Positions 10,320-18,607 of a stretch of DNA of 64,000 bases are shown piece by piece. Where the stretch lies: positions 1,054,001-1,118,000 of the forward strand of contig NZ_CP016776.1 in assembly GCF_002288185.1 (NCBI RefSeq). The letters run 5' to 3'. Source of the stretch: Candidatus Planktophila vernalis. GTDB lineage: Bacteria; Actinomycetota; Actinomycetes; Nanopelagicales; Nanopelagicaceae. The notes below the pieces were generated by a model that had not been told where the DNA came from, ran no database searches, and saw only the letters and a program-made list of their open reading frames with translations. A program made the translations under genes and the position numbers. The stretch's first letter is position 1, and every line of letters begins with the position of its first letter.

Positions 10320-10520
10320 ATGAATCAGGGTCTAGAGGCCACTTTTAGCGCCCTCATCGGAAAGCGAGTCACCATCCGCTTGCATGATCCCGAGGGTGGA
10401 TTTCGCGACATCGTGGGCCATCTCGAGTCCCCTATCACCCTTCGCAATCGACATGGAAAGCTCATCGAATTTTCCTACGACAAGATTGCTCTCTGGAGAG
10501 AAGTGGTTGAAAAAAAGTGA
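10320..10520 (+). CDS. Small SH3-like protein, translationally coupled to cysS
   Basis: Protein of 66 residues: after a short Asn/Gly lead comes GKRVTIRLHDPEGGFRDIVGHL and a strand pattern ending in RHGKLIEFSYDKIALWREV. It resembles the N-terminal beta-barrel domain found on some actinobacterial GNAT acetyltransferases (Rv0428c type), but no acetyltransferase domain follows; the downstream reading frame is cysS. The stop overlaps the cysS GTG by 4 bases (GTGA), so the pair is translationally coupled and this gene carries the leaderless start of the operon. Function unknown; RNA, nucleotide or protein binding would be possible for such a fold. Confidence 0.75.
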   Translation: MNQGLEATFSALIGKRVTIRLHDPEGGFRDIVGHLESPITLRNRHGKLIEFSYDKIALWREVVEKK

Positions 10521-11875
10521 GCCTTCGACTCTATGACACAGCTTCCAGAAAGCTTGAACCTGTCACTTCAACTAATGGCACGACAACTATGTATTGCTGT
10601 GGGCCTACCGTTTATCGGGATGCACATGTTGGAAATTTAAGGACCTTCCTACTTTCAGATTTGGTGCGCCGAGTTCTAACCGTCAATGGCGTTAATGTGA
10701 AACTTATTCAAAACATTACCGATGTTGGGCACATGTCTGAAGATATTGAGAACGAAGACAAAATGCTTGCCCAAGCTAAAGCTGAATCTATAGATCCATT
10801 TACTGTGGCTCGAAAATATGAGGCAGGTTTTCACACAGACTTAGCACGCCTGAATATTGAAAAAGCAGATGCTTATCCAAGAGCTAGCGAATCAATTGAG
10901 TTAATGCTTGCCATGATTGAGGAACTCATCTCTAAGGAATTTGCATATGTGGGTGAGGATGGCACGGTCTATTTTTCTGCCCAAGCATTTCCAAGTTACG
11001 GCGCAATAAGTGGTAATCGCTTAGATGCACTCAAGCCTGGCCATCGCTATGAATACAGTGAAGATGGCGCAAAACGTTTTCACGCTGACTGGGCGCTCTG
11101 GAAGAACGCTGGTGGTCGTAAAGAAATGATTTGGGATTCACCATGGGGTCCAGGTTTTCCTGGTTGGCATATTGAATGTTCAGCAATGTCACTTCATTTC
11201 TTGAATTCACATATCAATCTTCACGTTGGAGGAATTGATCTGCGTTTTCCACACCATGAAAATGAGCGAGCTCAATCAAATGCCATTACAGGAAATGAGA
11301 GCGTGGATCTCTGGCTTCATGGAGAGCATCTGCTTTTTGAAGGCCGCAAGATGTCAAAAAGCGCCGGAAATGTTGTTCTTCTTAAAGATGTTATAGAGCG
11401 CGGCTTTGATCCCCTTGCCGTCAGACTTTGTATTCTAGAAAACCGCTATCGATCTCAAATGGACTTAACGTGGGCCTCAATTGAGGCTGCTGACTCAACG
11501 TTGAAACGTTGGCGCAAAAAGATAAAGACATGGGGAACGCAGATTCCTGTGAAAGATGCAGAGTTCTTAGAAATTCTCGATAACGATTTGGACACTCCAA
11601 AAGCCATTCAGTATCTGCGCACTTTGGAAAAGAATGAAAACATCAATAATCGTGCAGCGCACTTTCTATTTGCAGATCAGATATTGGGGCTTGATCTTGC
11701 AAGAGAAGAAGTAATTAGCGCTTTAACTTTAGAACAAGAAGACATTCTTAAACTGCGCCAGATTGCAAGAAATGAAAAGCGATGGGCAGACAGTGACGAG
11801 TTAAGAGTAAAACTAGAGCAGAGTGGCCTTGAAATTATGGATGGTCCTGATGGGCAAACTTGGAATTGGCGTTAA
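10517..11875 (+). CDS. cysS: Cysteinyl-tRNA synthetase
   Basis: Class I aminoacyl-tRNA synthetase of 452 residues that charges tRNA-Cys. It shows the HIGH-equivalent AHVGNLR in CGPTVYRDAHVGN (about 28-40), the zinc ligands Cys in YCCGP, HIECSAMS and the HHENERAQ His, and the KMSKSAGN loop (about 275). The CGPTVY...HVGN form and the length separate it from the related mycothiol ligase MshC, which begins differently and is shorter. The start is GTG at 10517, overlapping the preceding stop. Its stop TAA shares the bases TTAA with the stop of the convergent DUF6113 gene. Confidence 0.93.
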   Translation: MSLRLYDTASRKLEPVTSTNGTTTMYCCGPTVYRDAHVGNLRTFLLSDLVRRVLTVNGVNVKLIQNITDVGHMSEDIENEDKMLAQAKAESIDPFTVARKYEAGFHTDLARLNIEKADAYPRASESIELMLAMIEELISKEFAYVGEDGTVYFSAQAFPSYGAISGNRLDALKPGHRYEYSEDGAKRFHADWALWKNAGGRKEMIWDSPWGPGFPGWHIECSAMSLHFLNSHINLHVGGIDLRFPHHENERAQSNAITGNESVDLWLHGEHLLFEGRKMSKSAGNVVLLKDVIERGFDPLAVRLCILENRYRSQMDLTWASIEAADSTLKRWRKKIKTWGTQIPVKDAEFLEILDNDLDTPKAIQYLRTLEKNENINNRAAHFLFADQILGLDLAREEVISALTLEQEDILKLRQIARNEKRWADSDELRVKLEQSGLEIMDGPDGQTWNWR

Positions 11876-12186
11876 GCAGGAAGTAAAACTGCAACTACTA
11901 AAGCTAGAAATCCAATATTGATCAGTGATATTCCAACAGAGGTACCTTCAATTAAGTACTCCTGATTGATACCTGGAAAGCCTGCACGTAAGACCACGAA
12001 GGTCCAAGCTGCTGCTGCCAATACTTTTAGAGTTCGCCCGCCCCACATGCGACCAATACTCCAAATACCGACCAAGGTTGCAAGTAGAACAAAGATCAAA
12101 CCAAATGGAACTAAAGAAGCATGAAGAAAAACCGAACCCGCTCCGAGTCCAGCGCCAATCACAATTGCATGGATTTTTCTCATCAC
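11872..12186 (-). CDS. DUF6113-like small membrane protein
   Basis: Predicted integral membrane protein of 104 residues with about four hydrophobic helices (residues 7-24, 27-45, 53-70, 84-102). It has no charged catalytic residues in the membrane. It begins with GTG at 12186 overlapping the mshB stop (GTGA), with an ATG directly after, so it is translationally coupled to mshB. A small membrane protein beside mshB is conserved in many actinobacteria (DUF6113). Its role is unknown. Confidence 0.75.
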   Translation of the reverse strand: MMRKIHAIVIGAGLGAGSVFLHASLVPFGLIFVLLATLVGIWSIGRMWGGRTLKVLAAAAWTFVVLRAGFPGINQEYLIEGTSVGISLINIGFLALVVAVLLPA

Positions 12187-13037
12187 AGAACAACTCCAGA
12201 AGTTAAATCACTTTCACGGCCTTGTTCATCAAAAGGCTCACTCTTTGGCCCTTTAACTAAGGTGTAGTACTCATGGCCCCAGACTTGTAAACCTAGGTTG
12301 TTTGAAAGGGCAAAGAATGGCCCATCTAACGCAATCTGTGTTTCATGGGCTTTCATAGCTGCCATCTTGGCATCCACAAAATCATTACCGTCAATTAAAG
12401 TGGTTACAAATGAATCATCTTTTACAAATGGCAGATCATCAATACTTTCAGCCCCAAAGAAATCAGAGCCAATCTCTTTCATGGCTTCCATCCCTTGCGC
12501 GATAACTGATTTAGGAACCGTATTCCAATAAATCTTTTGGATTTGCCACGTTGCTAATTCACTTGCCCTCATAGCAACTAAATGCGCTTTTATATGATCT
12601 GGGTGTCCATAGCCACCGATTTCATCATAAGTAATCAAAACGTGCGGCTTTATCTCTTCAATTATTGTGACTAACTCGCCAGCTGCCAAATCCAAATCTG
12701 CTTGCCAAAAAACATCAGGGCGATTATTTGGTTCCGTTCCCATCATTCCACTATCTCGATAGTTTCCTAAAAATCTAAAATCTGTAATGCCCAGTGCTTT
12801 CATGGCAAGTGCTAATTCAATTTCGCGGTGCTTTCCTAATTCATCTTTTTCGCTGCTAGCTAAATGAGAAAGGGAGGGGACCAGAACTTCTCCCTCTTCA
12901 CCACGCGTGCACGTCACTAAAGTTACTTGTGCGCCTAATGATGCATAAAGAGCCATGGTTGCACCGTTGTTAATAGTTTCATCATCTGGGTGCGCATGCA
13001 CAAGCAGAATTCGATAACCCTGATAAGAATTTTTCAC
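12183..13037 (-). CDS. mshB: Mycothiol deacetylase MshB
   Basis: Zinc-dependent LmbE/PIG-L deacetylase, about 284 residues, that removes acetate from GlcNAc-inositol in mycothiol synthesis. Zinc ligands are in HAHPDDE near the N-terminus and YGHPDH (about 130); an intervening TRGEEGE is typical. I choose the GTG at 13037: it overlaps the moeZ stop by 4 bases (GTGA) and has GGGAG upstream. An ATG at 13049 would add four residues. MshB shows that the cell uses mycothiol, an actinobacterial thiol; the other msh genes are not in this window. Confidence 0.92.
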   Translation of the reverse strand: MKNSYQGYRILLVHAHPDDETINNGATMALYASLGAQVTLVTCTRGEEGEVLVPSLSHLASSEKDELGKHREIELALAMKALGITDFRFLGNYRDSGMMGTEPNNRPDVFWQADLDLAAGELVTIIEEIKPHVLITYDEIGGYGHPDHIKAHLVAMRASELATWQIQKIYWNTVPKSVIAQGMEAMKEIGSDFFGAESIDDLPFVKDDSFVTTLIDGNDFVDAKMAAMKAHETQIALDGPFFALSNNLGLQVWGHEYYTLVKGPKSEPFDEQGRESDLTSGVVL

Positions 13038-14167
13038 TGCTTCTCCCATGCAAGTATTCCCCCGCCTAGGTGGCGTGAATTCATAAAGCCTGCTCCTTGA
13101 ATGATGGCTAGACAATGTGCAGATCTAACCCCAGAGCGACAATGAAGAATAATCTCTTTATCTCTGGGAAGTAGATCTAAAGCCGTTGCGTCGAAAAAAT
13201 GCGCCTTAGGAATCAATACTGAACCAGGGATTCTAGAGCTTGCAAATTCATCAGGCTCTCTGACATCAATGAGAATAAAGTCATCATTTGCAGCAAACTT
13301 CTTCTTTAGGTCTTCAACGGAGATTTCTGGTGCTGAAGCAACACCGCAAAAGCTTTCATAGTTCTCTAAAAGGCTCACCTGCGTTGGATTCTCACCGCAT
13401 ATTACACAGAGTGGATTTTTGTGAATATCAATCTTTGAATGCTCTGCCTCTAACGCTTCATAGATCATGAGCTTTCCAATTTGAAGCTCGCCTATGCCGG
13501 TGATGGCTTTAATAACTTCATTAACTTGAATCGATGCAATTGATGCACACAAAACACCCAACACGCCTGCATCTGCACAGTTTTGAACTGTCCCTGGTGC
13601 AGGAGGTTCTGGATGTAGACAGCGATAGCAAGGTCCAAGAGAGCTCCAGAAAACTGCAGCTTGCCCATCAAAGCGATTAACTGAACCCCACACATAAGGT
13701 TTGTTGAGTAAGACTGCTGCATCGTTAATTAAGTAGCGCGTTGCGAAGTTGTCTGTGGCATCAATAACAATGTCGTATCCGGCCATAATTTCAAGAACAT
13801 TTGAAGGATTGACTCTTACTGGATAAGTAGTGACTGAAACTAATGGGTTACTTTCTTCAATTTTTGATTTAGCAACATCGACTTTCTTTTTTCCGATATC
13901 AGACTGGCCATAAAGGACTTGGCGGTGCAGATTGGTTTCATCAACAGTATCAAAATCAACTATTCCAATAGTTCCAACGCCAGCTGCTGCTAAATACATA
14001 AGCGCTGGAGAACCAAGACCACCTGCACCAATGCACAAAACCTTTGCATTTCGAATGCGCTCTTGGCCACTTGCTTGAATCTGTGGAATAACAATCTGGC
14101 GACTATATCGACGCGCTTGCTGAGCACTCAGTGCTGGGCCAGGATTTACAAGCGGTGGTGTTTTCAT
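13034..14167 (-). CDS. moeZ: Adenylyltransferase/sulfurtransferase MoeZ (ThiF-rhodanese fusion)
   Basis: Two-domain protein of 377 residues. Residues 15-260 form an E1-like ThiF/MoeB adenylyltransferase with the nucleotide loop GAGGLGSPA (about 47-55), RQVLYGQ, TDNFATRY, and zinc pairs CYRC and CVIC. Residues 275-377 are a rhodanese domain with the persulfide Cys in CRSGVRS (about 350). It activates the C-terminus of small sulfur carriers (molybdopterin synthase, thiamin, CysO-type) and passes sulfur to them. Actinobacterial MoeZ has this fusion. Leads an operon with mshB and the DUF6113 gene; upstream I see no convincing leaderless motif. Confidence 0.92.
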   Translation of the reverse strand: MKTPPLVNPGPALSAQQARRYSRQIVIPQIQASGQERIRNAKVLCIGAGGLGSPALMYLAAAGVGTIGIVDFDTVDETNLHRQVLYGQSDIGKKKVDVAKSKIEESNPLVSVTTYPVRVNPSNVLEIMAGYDIVIDATDNFATRYLINDAAVLLNKPYVWGSVNRFDGQAAVFWSSLGPCYRCLHPEPPAPGTVQNCADAGVLGVLCASIASIQVNEVIKAITGIGELQIGKLMIYEALEAEHSKIDIHKNPLCVICGENPTQVSLLENYESFCGVASAPEISVEDLKKKFAANDDFILIDVREPDEFASSRIPGSVLIPKAHFFDATALDLLPRDKEIILHCRSGVRSAHCLAIIQGAGFMNSRHLGGGILAWEKQ

Positions 14168-14236
14168 AGGAGGTTAATTCTGCCGTATTCACGCATGTGT
14201 TGCTACAGCTATTAGCGCATTCACCTATAGAGCCTC

Positions 14237-14242
14237 TACGAT
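14237..14242 (+). promoter_or_regulatory. -10 element of leaderless TetR-gene promoter
   Basis: TACGAT, then 7 bases, then the ATG at 14250. There is no Shine-Dalgarno upstream of this ATG. Confidence 0.55.
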
Positions 14243-14249
14243 TACACCA

Positions 14250-14861
14250 ATGAGCACTATTGATTCATCAAATAAGCCGCGTTTGCCGCGTGACGAGCGC
14301 CGCGCACTTTTGCTCTCAGCAGCCCTAGAGGTTTTTACTGCTGCTGGTTATCACTCTGCGGCAATGGATGAAATCGCAGATCGCGCAAATGTTAGCAAGC
14401 CAGTTTTGTATCAGCACTTTCCGTCAAAATTAGAGCTTTATCTTGCAGTTCTTGATTTACACATTGACTCATTAGTTTTTGAAATTCAGAGAGCTATCGC
14501 CTCAACTCCTGATAACGCTAATCGTGTGCATGCCACTGTTGATGCATATTTTGCTTTTATCGAAAAAGAGGGTGAAGCTTTCAGACTTCTCTTTGAAAGT
14601 GACATGAGTGTTGAGCCATCTGTGCGTGAGCGCCTTAATCGAATGACTTATGACTGCGCAGCTGCTGCTAGTGCCGTAATTTCTATTGATACAGGTCTTC
14701 CAAAAGAAGCTTCAATGCTCTTAGGTGTTGGAATGATTGGCTATGCCCAAGTAACAGCGCGGCATTGGTTAGATCGAGACAGTGCATTAACGCGTGAACA
14801 GGCAGTTGAATTGGTCAACAACCTCATGTGGCGAGGAATTTCGGGTTTCCCTCGCAATTAA
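14250..14861 (+). CDS. TetR-family transcriptional regulator
   Basis: Regulator of 203 residues. The N-terminal helix-turn-helix is clear: LLSAALEVFTAAGYHSAAMDEIADRAN and VSKPVLYQHFPSKLELY (about residues 19-64), with the usual YQHFPSK. The rest is a helical ligand and dimer domain of TetR_C type. It contains many acidic residues and no transmembrane helix. Ligand and targets are unknown; the neighbours are divergent moeZ and the downstream helicase, neither of which predicts a signal. Probably transcribed as a leaderless message. Confidence 0.92.
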   Translation: MSTIDSSNKPRLPRDERRALLLSAALEVFTAAGYHSAAMDEIADRANVSKPVLYQHFPSKLELYLAVLDLHIDSLVFEIQRAIASTPDNANRVHATVDAYFAFIEKEGEAFRLLFESDMSVEPSVRERLNRMTYDCAAAASAVISIDTGLPKEASMLLGVGMIGYAQVTARHWLDRDSALTREQAVELVNNLMWRGISGFPRN

Positions 14862-14867
14862 CTCCGA

Positions 14868-14873
14868 TAGGAT
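14868..14873 (+). promoter_or_regulatory. -10 element of leaderless promoter for the 12-codon ORF and helicase
   Basis: TAGGAT followed by 7 bases and the ATG at 14881. The geometry matches that at other leaderless starts in this window. Confidence 0.5.
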
Positions 14874-14880
14874 TACTTCT

Positions 14881-14919
14881 ATGAGCTCCACTAATAAACA
14901 AATTTCTGGCGCCGCTTAA
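14881..14919 (+). CDS. Putative 12-codon leaderless upstream ORF of the DEAD-box helicase
   Basis: ATG at 14881, TAA at 14917-14919, peptide MSSTNKQISGAA. The ATG has TAGGAT seven bases upstream, the same arrangement as the leaderless genes around it. One base after its stop comes the GTG of the helicase, which has no Shine-Dalgarno. The helicase would then be read by reinitiation after this ORF. The peptide has no recognisable function. It could instead be a chance ORF, with the helicase GTG read from a short untranslated leader. Confidence 0.4.
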   Translation: MSSTNKQISGAA

Positions 14920-14920
14920 C

Positions 14921-16255
14921 GTGTCGAAAACTTTCGCAGAACTCCCACTACGCCCTGAAACCATTGAGGCTCTTCATGCTCATGGCTTCATCGCTCCATT
15001 TGCTATTCAAGAGATGGTTTTGCCAATCGCACTCAGTGATGGTGATGTTATTGGTCAAGCTAAAACAGGCACCGGAAAGACTCTGGCCTTTGGCGTTCCA
15101 GTTATCGAGAGAGTTATTGCACCTAATGACAAAGAGTGGGCAGATTTTGAGCACAAGGGAATGCCACAGGTTTTAATCGTCGTTCCAACTCGCGAACTTT
15201 GTACACAAGTAACCAAAGACATTGAAGAGTTAGCAAGTAATCGTGGAATTAGAACATTAGCTGTTTATGGTGGACGCGCATTTGAACCACAAATTGAAGC
15301 GCTACAAGCTGGAATTGAAATAGTTGTTGGAACACCTGGTCGCTTGCTAGATCTTTCTCGCCAAGGACAGCTGCGCCTAAAGCAAGTTTCACGCTTAGTT
15401 CTAGATGAAGCAGATGAGATGTTGGATCTTGGTTTCCTGCCAGATGTTGAAAAGATTTTGGCAAACACACCAAATCGCATGCAAACCATGTTGTTCTCAG
15501 CAACTATGCCTGGAGACATCATCGCTCTTGCCCGTCGCTTTATGAATCAACCTATTCATATTCGAACACAAGATTCAGAAGATGAAGGCGCAGTTGTTAC
15601 GCGTATTAAGCAGCATGTTTTACGCGCTCATGCCATGGATAAGATTGAAATGCTCGCTCGTATTTTGCAAGCCGAAGGTCGTGGACCAACCATGGTTTTC
15701 TGCCGCACCAAGCGCACCTGCCAAAAGACGGCAGAAGACTTAATGGAACGAGGCTTTAAAGCTGCGCCTATCCATGGAGATCTTGGTCAAAATGCGCGTG
15801 AAAAAGCTTTGGGTGATTTCAAAGCAGGCAAATCAGATGTTCTTGTTGCAACAGATGTTGCGGCACGTGGAATTGATATTGATGGAATTACACATGTAAT
15901 TAATTACCAGTGCCCTGAAGATGAAAAAACTTACGTGCACCGTATTGGTCGCACAGCTCGTGCCGGAGCACATGGAATTGCAGTCACATTCGTTGACTGG
16001 GATGAATTAGCTAGATGGAAGATGATTAACCAGGTTCTAGATCTCGGTTTAGCTGAACCAGAAGAGACTTATTCCTCTTCTCCACACCTCTATGAAGTTC
16101 TAGATATCCCAGCAGGTTCAACAGGGCGAATCACGAAGAGCAAGCCCGTAATAGAACAAAAGGCTGCCCCTGAAAAACGTGTTGAGAAGAAGGTTGAATC
16201 AAAGCCAAAAGTTGAGCGAACTCGCACGCGTACTAAGAAGTTTAAAGAGAGTTAA
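14921..16255 (+). CDS. DEAD-box ATP-dependent RNA helicase
   Basis: RNA helicase of 444 residues, RhlE/DeaD-like. All core motifs are visible: Q motif (FAIQ), Walker A AKTGTGKT (about 47-54), PTREL, GTPGR, DEAD (about 162), SAT, and the C-terminal ARGID and HRIGRTARAG (about 344). A Lys/Arg-rich tail of about 40 residues (EKRVEKKVESK, TRTRTKK) probably binds RNA. It unwinds structured RNA in ribosome assembly or mRNA decay, often in the cold. The start is a GTG at 14921 one base after the stop of a 12-codon ORF. The stop shares TTAA with the convergent marC gene. Confidence 0.93.
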   Translation: MSKTFAELPLRPETIEALHAHGFIAPFAIQEMVLPIALSDGDVIGQAKTGTGKTLAFGVPVIERVIAPNDKEWADFEHKGMPQVLIVVPTRELCTQVTKDIEELASNRGIRTLAVYGGRAFEPQIEALQAGIEIVVGTPGRLLDLSRQGQLRLKQVSRLVLDEADEMLDLGFLPDVEKILANTPNRMQTMLFSATMPGDIIALARRFMNQPIHIRTQDSEDEGAVVTRIKQHVLRAHAMDKIEMLARILQAEGRGPTMVFCRTKRTCQKTAEDLMERGFKAAPIHGDLGQNAREKALGDFKAGKSDVLVATDVAARGIDIDGITHVINYQCPEDEKTYVHRIGRTARAGAHGIAVTFVDWDELARWKMINQVLDLGLAEPEETYSSSPHLYEVLDIPAGSTGRITKSKPVIEQKAAPEKRVEKKVESKPKVERTRTRTKKFKES

Positions 16256-16863
16256 GTAGTAACAAAAACTCGAATTGCATCCACCAGCATCTGAACTGCA
16301 ATGGCGGCAAGTAACAAACCAGCAATGCGTGCCACAAGTGTTACGCCAGCTTCCTTTATTACTTTCATGATGGTTGTGGAAGCCATCAGCGCTGCTGCAA
16401 TAGCAACATGAACTGCAATTACTGCACCAACTAAGCCCGCAGCCATGCTTGGGCTATCTATTTGCTGAACGAAAATCATTGTTGCAACGATTGCACCAGG
16501 TCCAGCAAGTAAAGGTGTTCCTAGAGGCACAAGTGCGATATTTTCATCTTTAGAATCACCGCGACCGCTTCCCTTGCCTCCGGTTAAAAGATCTAAGGAG
16601 ATAAGCAAAAGTAGTAGTGCGCCAGCAGCTTGTAATGCTGCGATTGAGACATTGAGATAGCTCAAAATAAAGCGACCAAATAATGCAAACATCGAAATTA
16701 CAAGCAGAGAAACTAAAGCAGCTTTGATAGCAAGAATCCTGCGCTCTTTTGCAGACTTATCTGCAACGAGGGCTAAGAAAATTGGCGTAGCACCAGGTGG
16801 ATCCATGATTACAAATAAAGTTACAAATGACTGGACGGCAAAGGTTAAAGCGCTAACTTTCAT
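16252..16863 (-). CDS. MarC family (UPF0056) membrane protein
   Basis: Integral membrane protein of 203 residues with about six hydrophobic helices. Family signatures are VTLFVIMDPPGATPIFLAL near the N-terminus and the PLGTPLLAGPGAI loop about midway. MarC proteins are widespread; substrate and transport activity are not established. The gene starts at an ATG overlapping the stop of the PHP gene by 4 bases, so it is the last gene of the tatB-mrp-EamA-PHP-marC run on this strand. Confidence 0.9.
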   Translation of the reverse strand: MKVSALTFAVQSFVTLFVIMDPPGATPIFLALVADKSAKERRILAIKAALVSLLVISMFALFGRFILSYLNVSIAALQAAGALLLLLISLDLLTGGKGSGRGDSKDENIALVPLGTPLLAGPGAIVATMIFVQQIDSPSMAAGLVGAVIAVHVAIAAALMASTTIMKVIKEAGVTLVARIAGLLLAAIAVQMLVDAIRVFVTT

Positions 16864-17705
16864 GCCCGTACCACCCTTCGTTTATCAGCAAGAGATTCCA
16901 GTTTTTCCCATTGAGCTGGGCTGGTTTGGAACTCTGCAAGTGCGTTGAGTTTACCGCTTCCGTGATAGTCGCTGGAGCCAGTTATTACTAAATCTAATTC
17001 CGTGGCAATTGAGCGCAACATCTCTCTTTCCTCTGGATTTTGATCTCTGTGATCAACTTCTATTCCGTTTAATCCAGCAGCAACTAACTCTTGAAAATCA
17101 CTTGCCTTAAGAATTTGACCGCGATGTGATGCAAAAGGATGTGCAATTACAGCCACTCCTCCAGCCTTTCGGATCATTGCAATTGCTTGAGCAGGAGTGG
17201 GTGCTGCGTGAGAAACATAAAACTCGGATTCATTATTGAGCATGCCTTGAAAAGCTTCATCCCGCGTGCTTATGACTCCCTTGTTTACTAATGCATCTGC
17301 TAAATGAGGACGCCCAAGAGTTGCACCTTCAGGGCGCGCAGCTTCAACATCTGCCATTGAAATATCAATTCCAGCAGCTTGCATCTTTTCAACCATCTTG
17401 CGCATCCGCGGTAATCGTCCATCGCGCGTTTCCTCAAGCATGACTTGCATCTGCTCATGTGCACCATCAAAGAGAAGCCCCAACATATGCACGCTAATGC
17501 CGTCTTCGGTTAAGCAGGATATTTCACTGCCCAGTGCTAGTTGTAAATTTCCACGTAAACTTTCAGTGGCCTCTTGCCAACTAGAAGTGGTGTCGTGATC
17601 ACTGATACCCAGAACCGTTAATCCTTGAACTATTGCTTTATTTACTAGCTCGCGGGGACTATCTGTTCCGTCGCTTTTGTTGGTGTGCGTATGTAAATCA
17701 ATCAT
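16860..17705 (-). CDS. PHP-domain phosphoesterase
   Basis: Metal-dependent phosphoesterase of 281 residues. The chosen start is the ATG at 17705, which overlaps the EamA stop (ATGA) and gives the canonical opening MIDLHTHTNKSDGTDSP; a longer frame runs back into EamA. Metal ligands are visible in DLHTHT, ISDHDT (about 42), IAHPFASH and GSSDYHG near the end. The closest known group hydrolyses 3',5'-bisphosphonucleotides or trims 5' ends of RNA (YciV/RNase AM). That role would fit nucleotide recycling, but the assignment is by family only. Confidence 0.88.
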   Translation of the reverse strand: MIDLHTHTNKSDGTDSPRELVNKAIVQGLTVLGISDHDTTSSWQEATESLRGNLQLALGSEISCLTEDGISVHMLGLLFDGAHEQMQVMLEETRDGRLPRMRKMVEKMQAAGIDISMADVEAARPEGATLGRPHLADALVNKGVISTRDEAFQGMLNNESEFYVSHAAPTPAQAIAMIRKAGGVAVIAHPFASHRGQILKASDFQELVAAGLNGIEVDHRDQNPEEREMLRSIATELDLVITGSSDYHGSGKLNALAEFQTSPAQWEKLESLADKRRVVRA

Positions 17706-18607
17706 GGAGCCAGCTCCACTGCCCCAGGTCTTGAGCGAGTAACAACTAAAACACATCCAATTAATATCAAAGCGATTCCAGGCAAAATTCCAAGTGGTGG
17801 TTTTTGTCCAAGCCACCAAATCGCAAGTAGTGAACTTACAGGTACTTCGAAAAAGATAATAAGAGAAACAATTGCTGGTGATACTCGCTTGAGTGCGGCA
17901 TTAAACATTGAATGGCCCAAAATCTGTGCGCCAACAACTAGGCCTAAAAGAATCCACCATTCGCGCCCATCAAAATTAAATATTGGAAATCCCATCAGCA
18001 ACGCCATTGGTAGAGCGGTCATGGCACAAACGAAATAGCAAACTGTCGTGTATACGGTTGTCTCCACTGTGCGCTGTGCTCGTGAACCAGCCATCATGTA
18101 AAGAGCAGCCAGGGCTGCAGAAACTAGTGCGGCAATATCTCCCAAAAATGCTCGAAGAGAGATCTGTAAATCAATCCCTGAAATCAAAAGCACGCCAGAA
18201 AAACTAACAACCATCCCAAGCCAGGCTTTGGAAGGAATATGACCACCACTGAGCTTTACAAACAAAGCAGCAAAAATTGGTTGCAGTGCAACAAGTGCTG
18301 TACCTGCTGCAACTGTTGTCCAGCGCATTGCTAGAAAGAATCCAACGAAGTGAATAGCTAAAATGAAGCCGGCAATAACCGACCACTTAATGCCTTCGCG
18401 ATCTCTTGGATGTTTAAGAGCAAAGGGAAGTGTTAATAACGACCCACCAAGATTTCTCCAAAAAATCAACGTGGGAATTGACATTGCACTCATTGCAATA
18501 AGTGGGCCTGAAGTTCCAATGCCCATGATTCCAATACCGAGACGAATTAAGTCGGGTCTTGCCGGAATAGTTGTGTGACTATCGCGCGAATCTGCTTGCG
18601 AACTCAA
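17702..18607 (-). CDS. EamA/DMT-family transporter
   Basis: Predicted drug/metabolite-superfamily transporter of 301 residues with about ten membrane helices in two EamA halves, each with the usual Gly/Pro-rich helices (for example TTVAAGTALVALQPIFAALF in half one, VSPAIVSLIIFFEVPVSSLLA in half two). It probably exports a small metabolite; substrate unknown. Its ATG overlaps the mrp stop by 4 bases and its stop overlaps the PHP start by 4, so it is embedded in one polycistronic transcript. Confidence 0.9.
   Translation of the reverse strand: MSSQADSRDSHTTIPARPDLIRLGIGIMGIGTSGPLIAMSAMSIPTLIFWRNLGGSLLTLPFALKHPRDREGIKWSVIAGFILAIHFVGFFLAMRWTTVAAGTALVALQPIFAALFVKLSGGHIPSKAWLGMVVSFSGVLLISGIDLQISLRAFLGDIAALVSAALAALYMMAGSRAQRTVETTVYTTVCYFVCAMTALPMALLMGFPIFNFDGREWWILLGLVVGAQILGHSMFNAALKRVSPAIVSLIIFFEVPVSSLLAIWWLGQKPPLGILPGIALILIGCVLVVTRSRPGAVELAP

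Noticed and set aside
10517-11875. Reading cysS as the mycothiol ligase mshC because mshB is nearby
   Set aside because: The CGPTVYRDAHVGN and KMSKSAGN forms, zinc ligands and 452-residue length fit cysteinyl-tRNA synthetase; MshC is shorter and opens differently.
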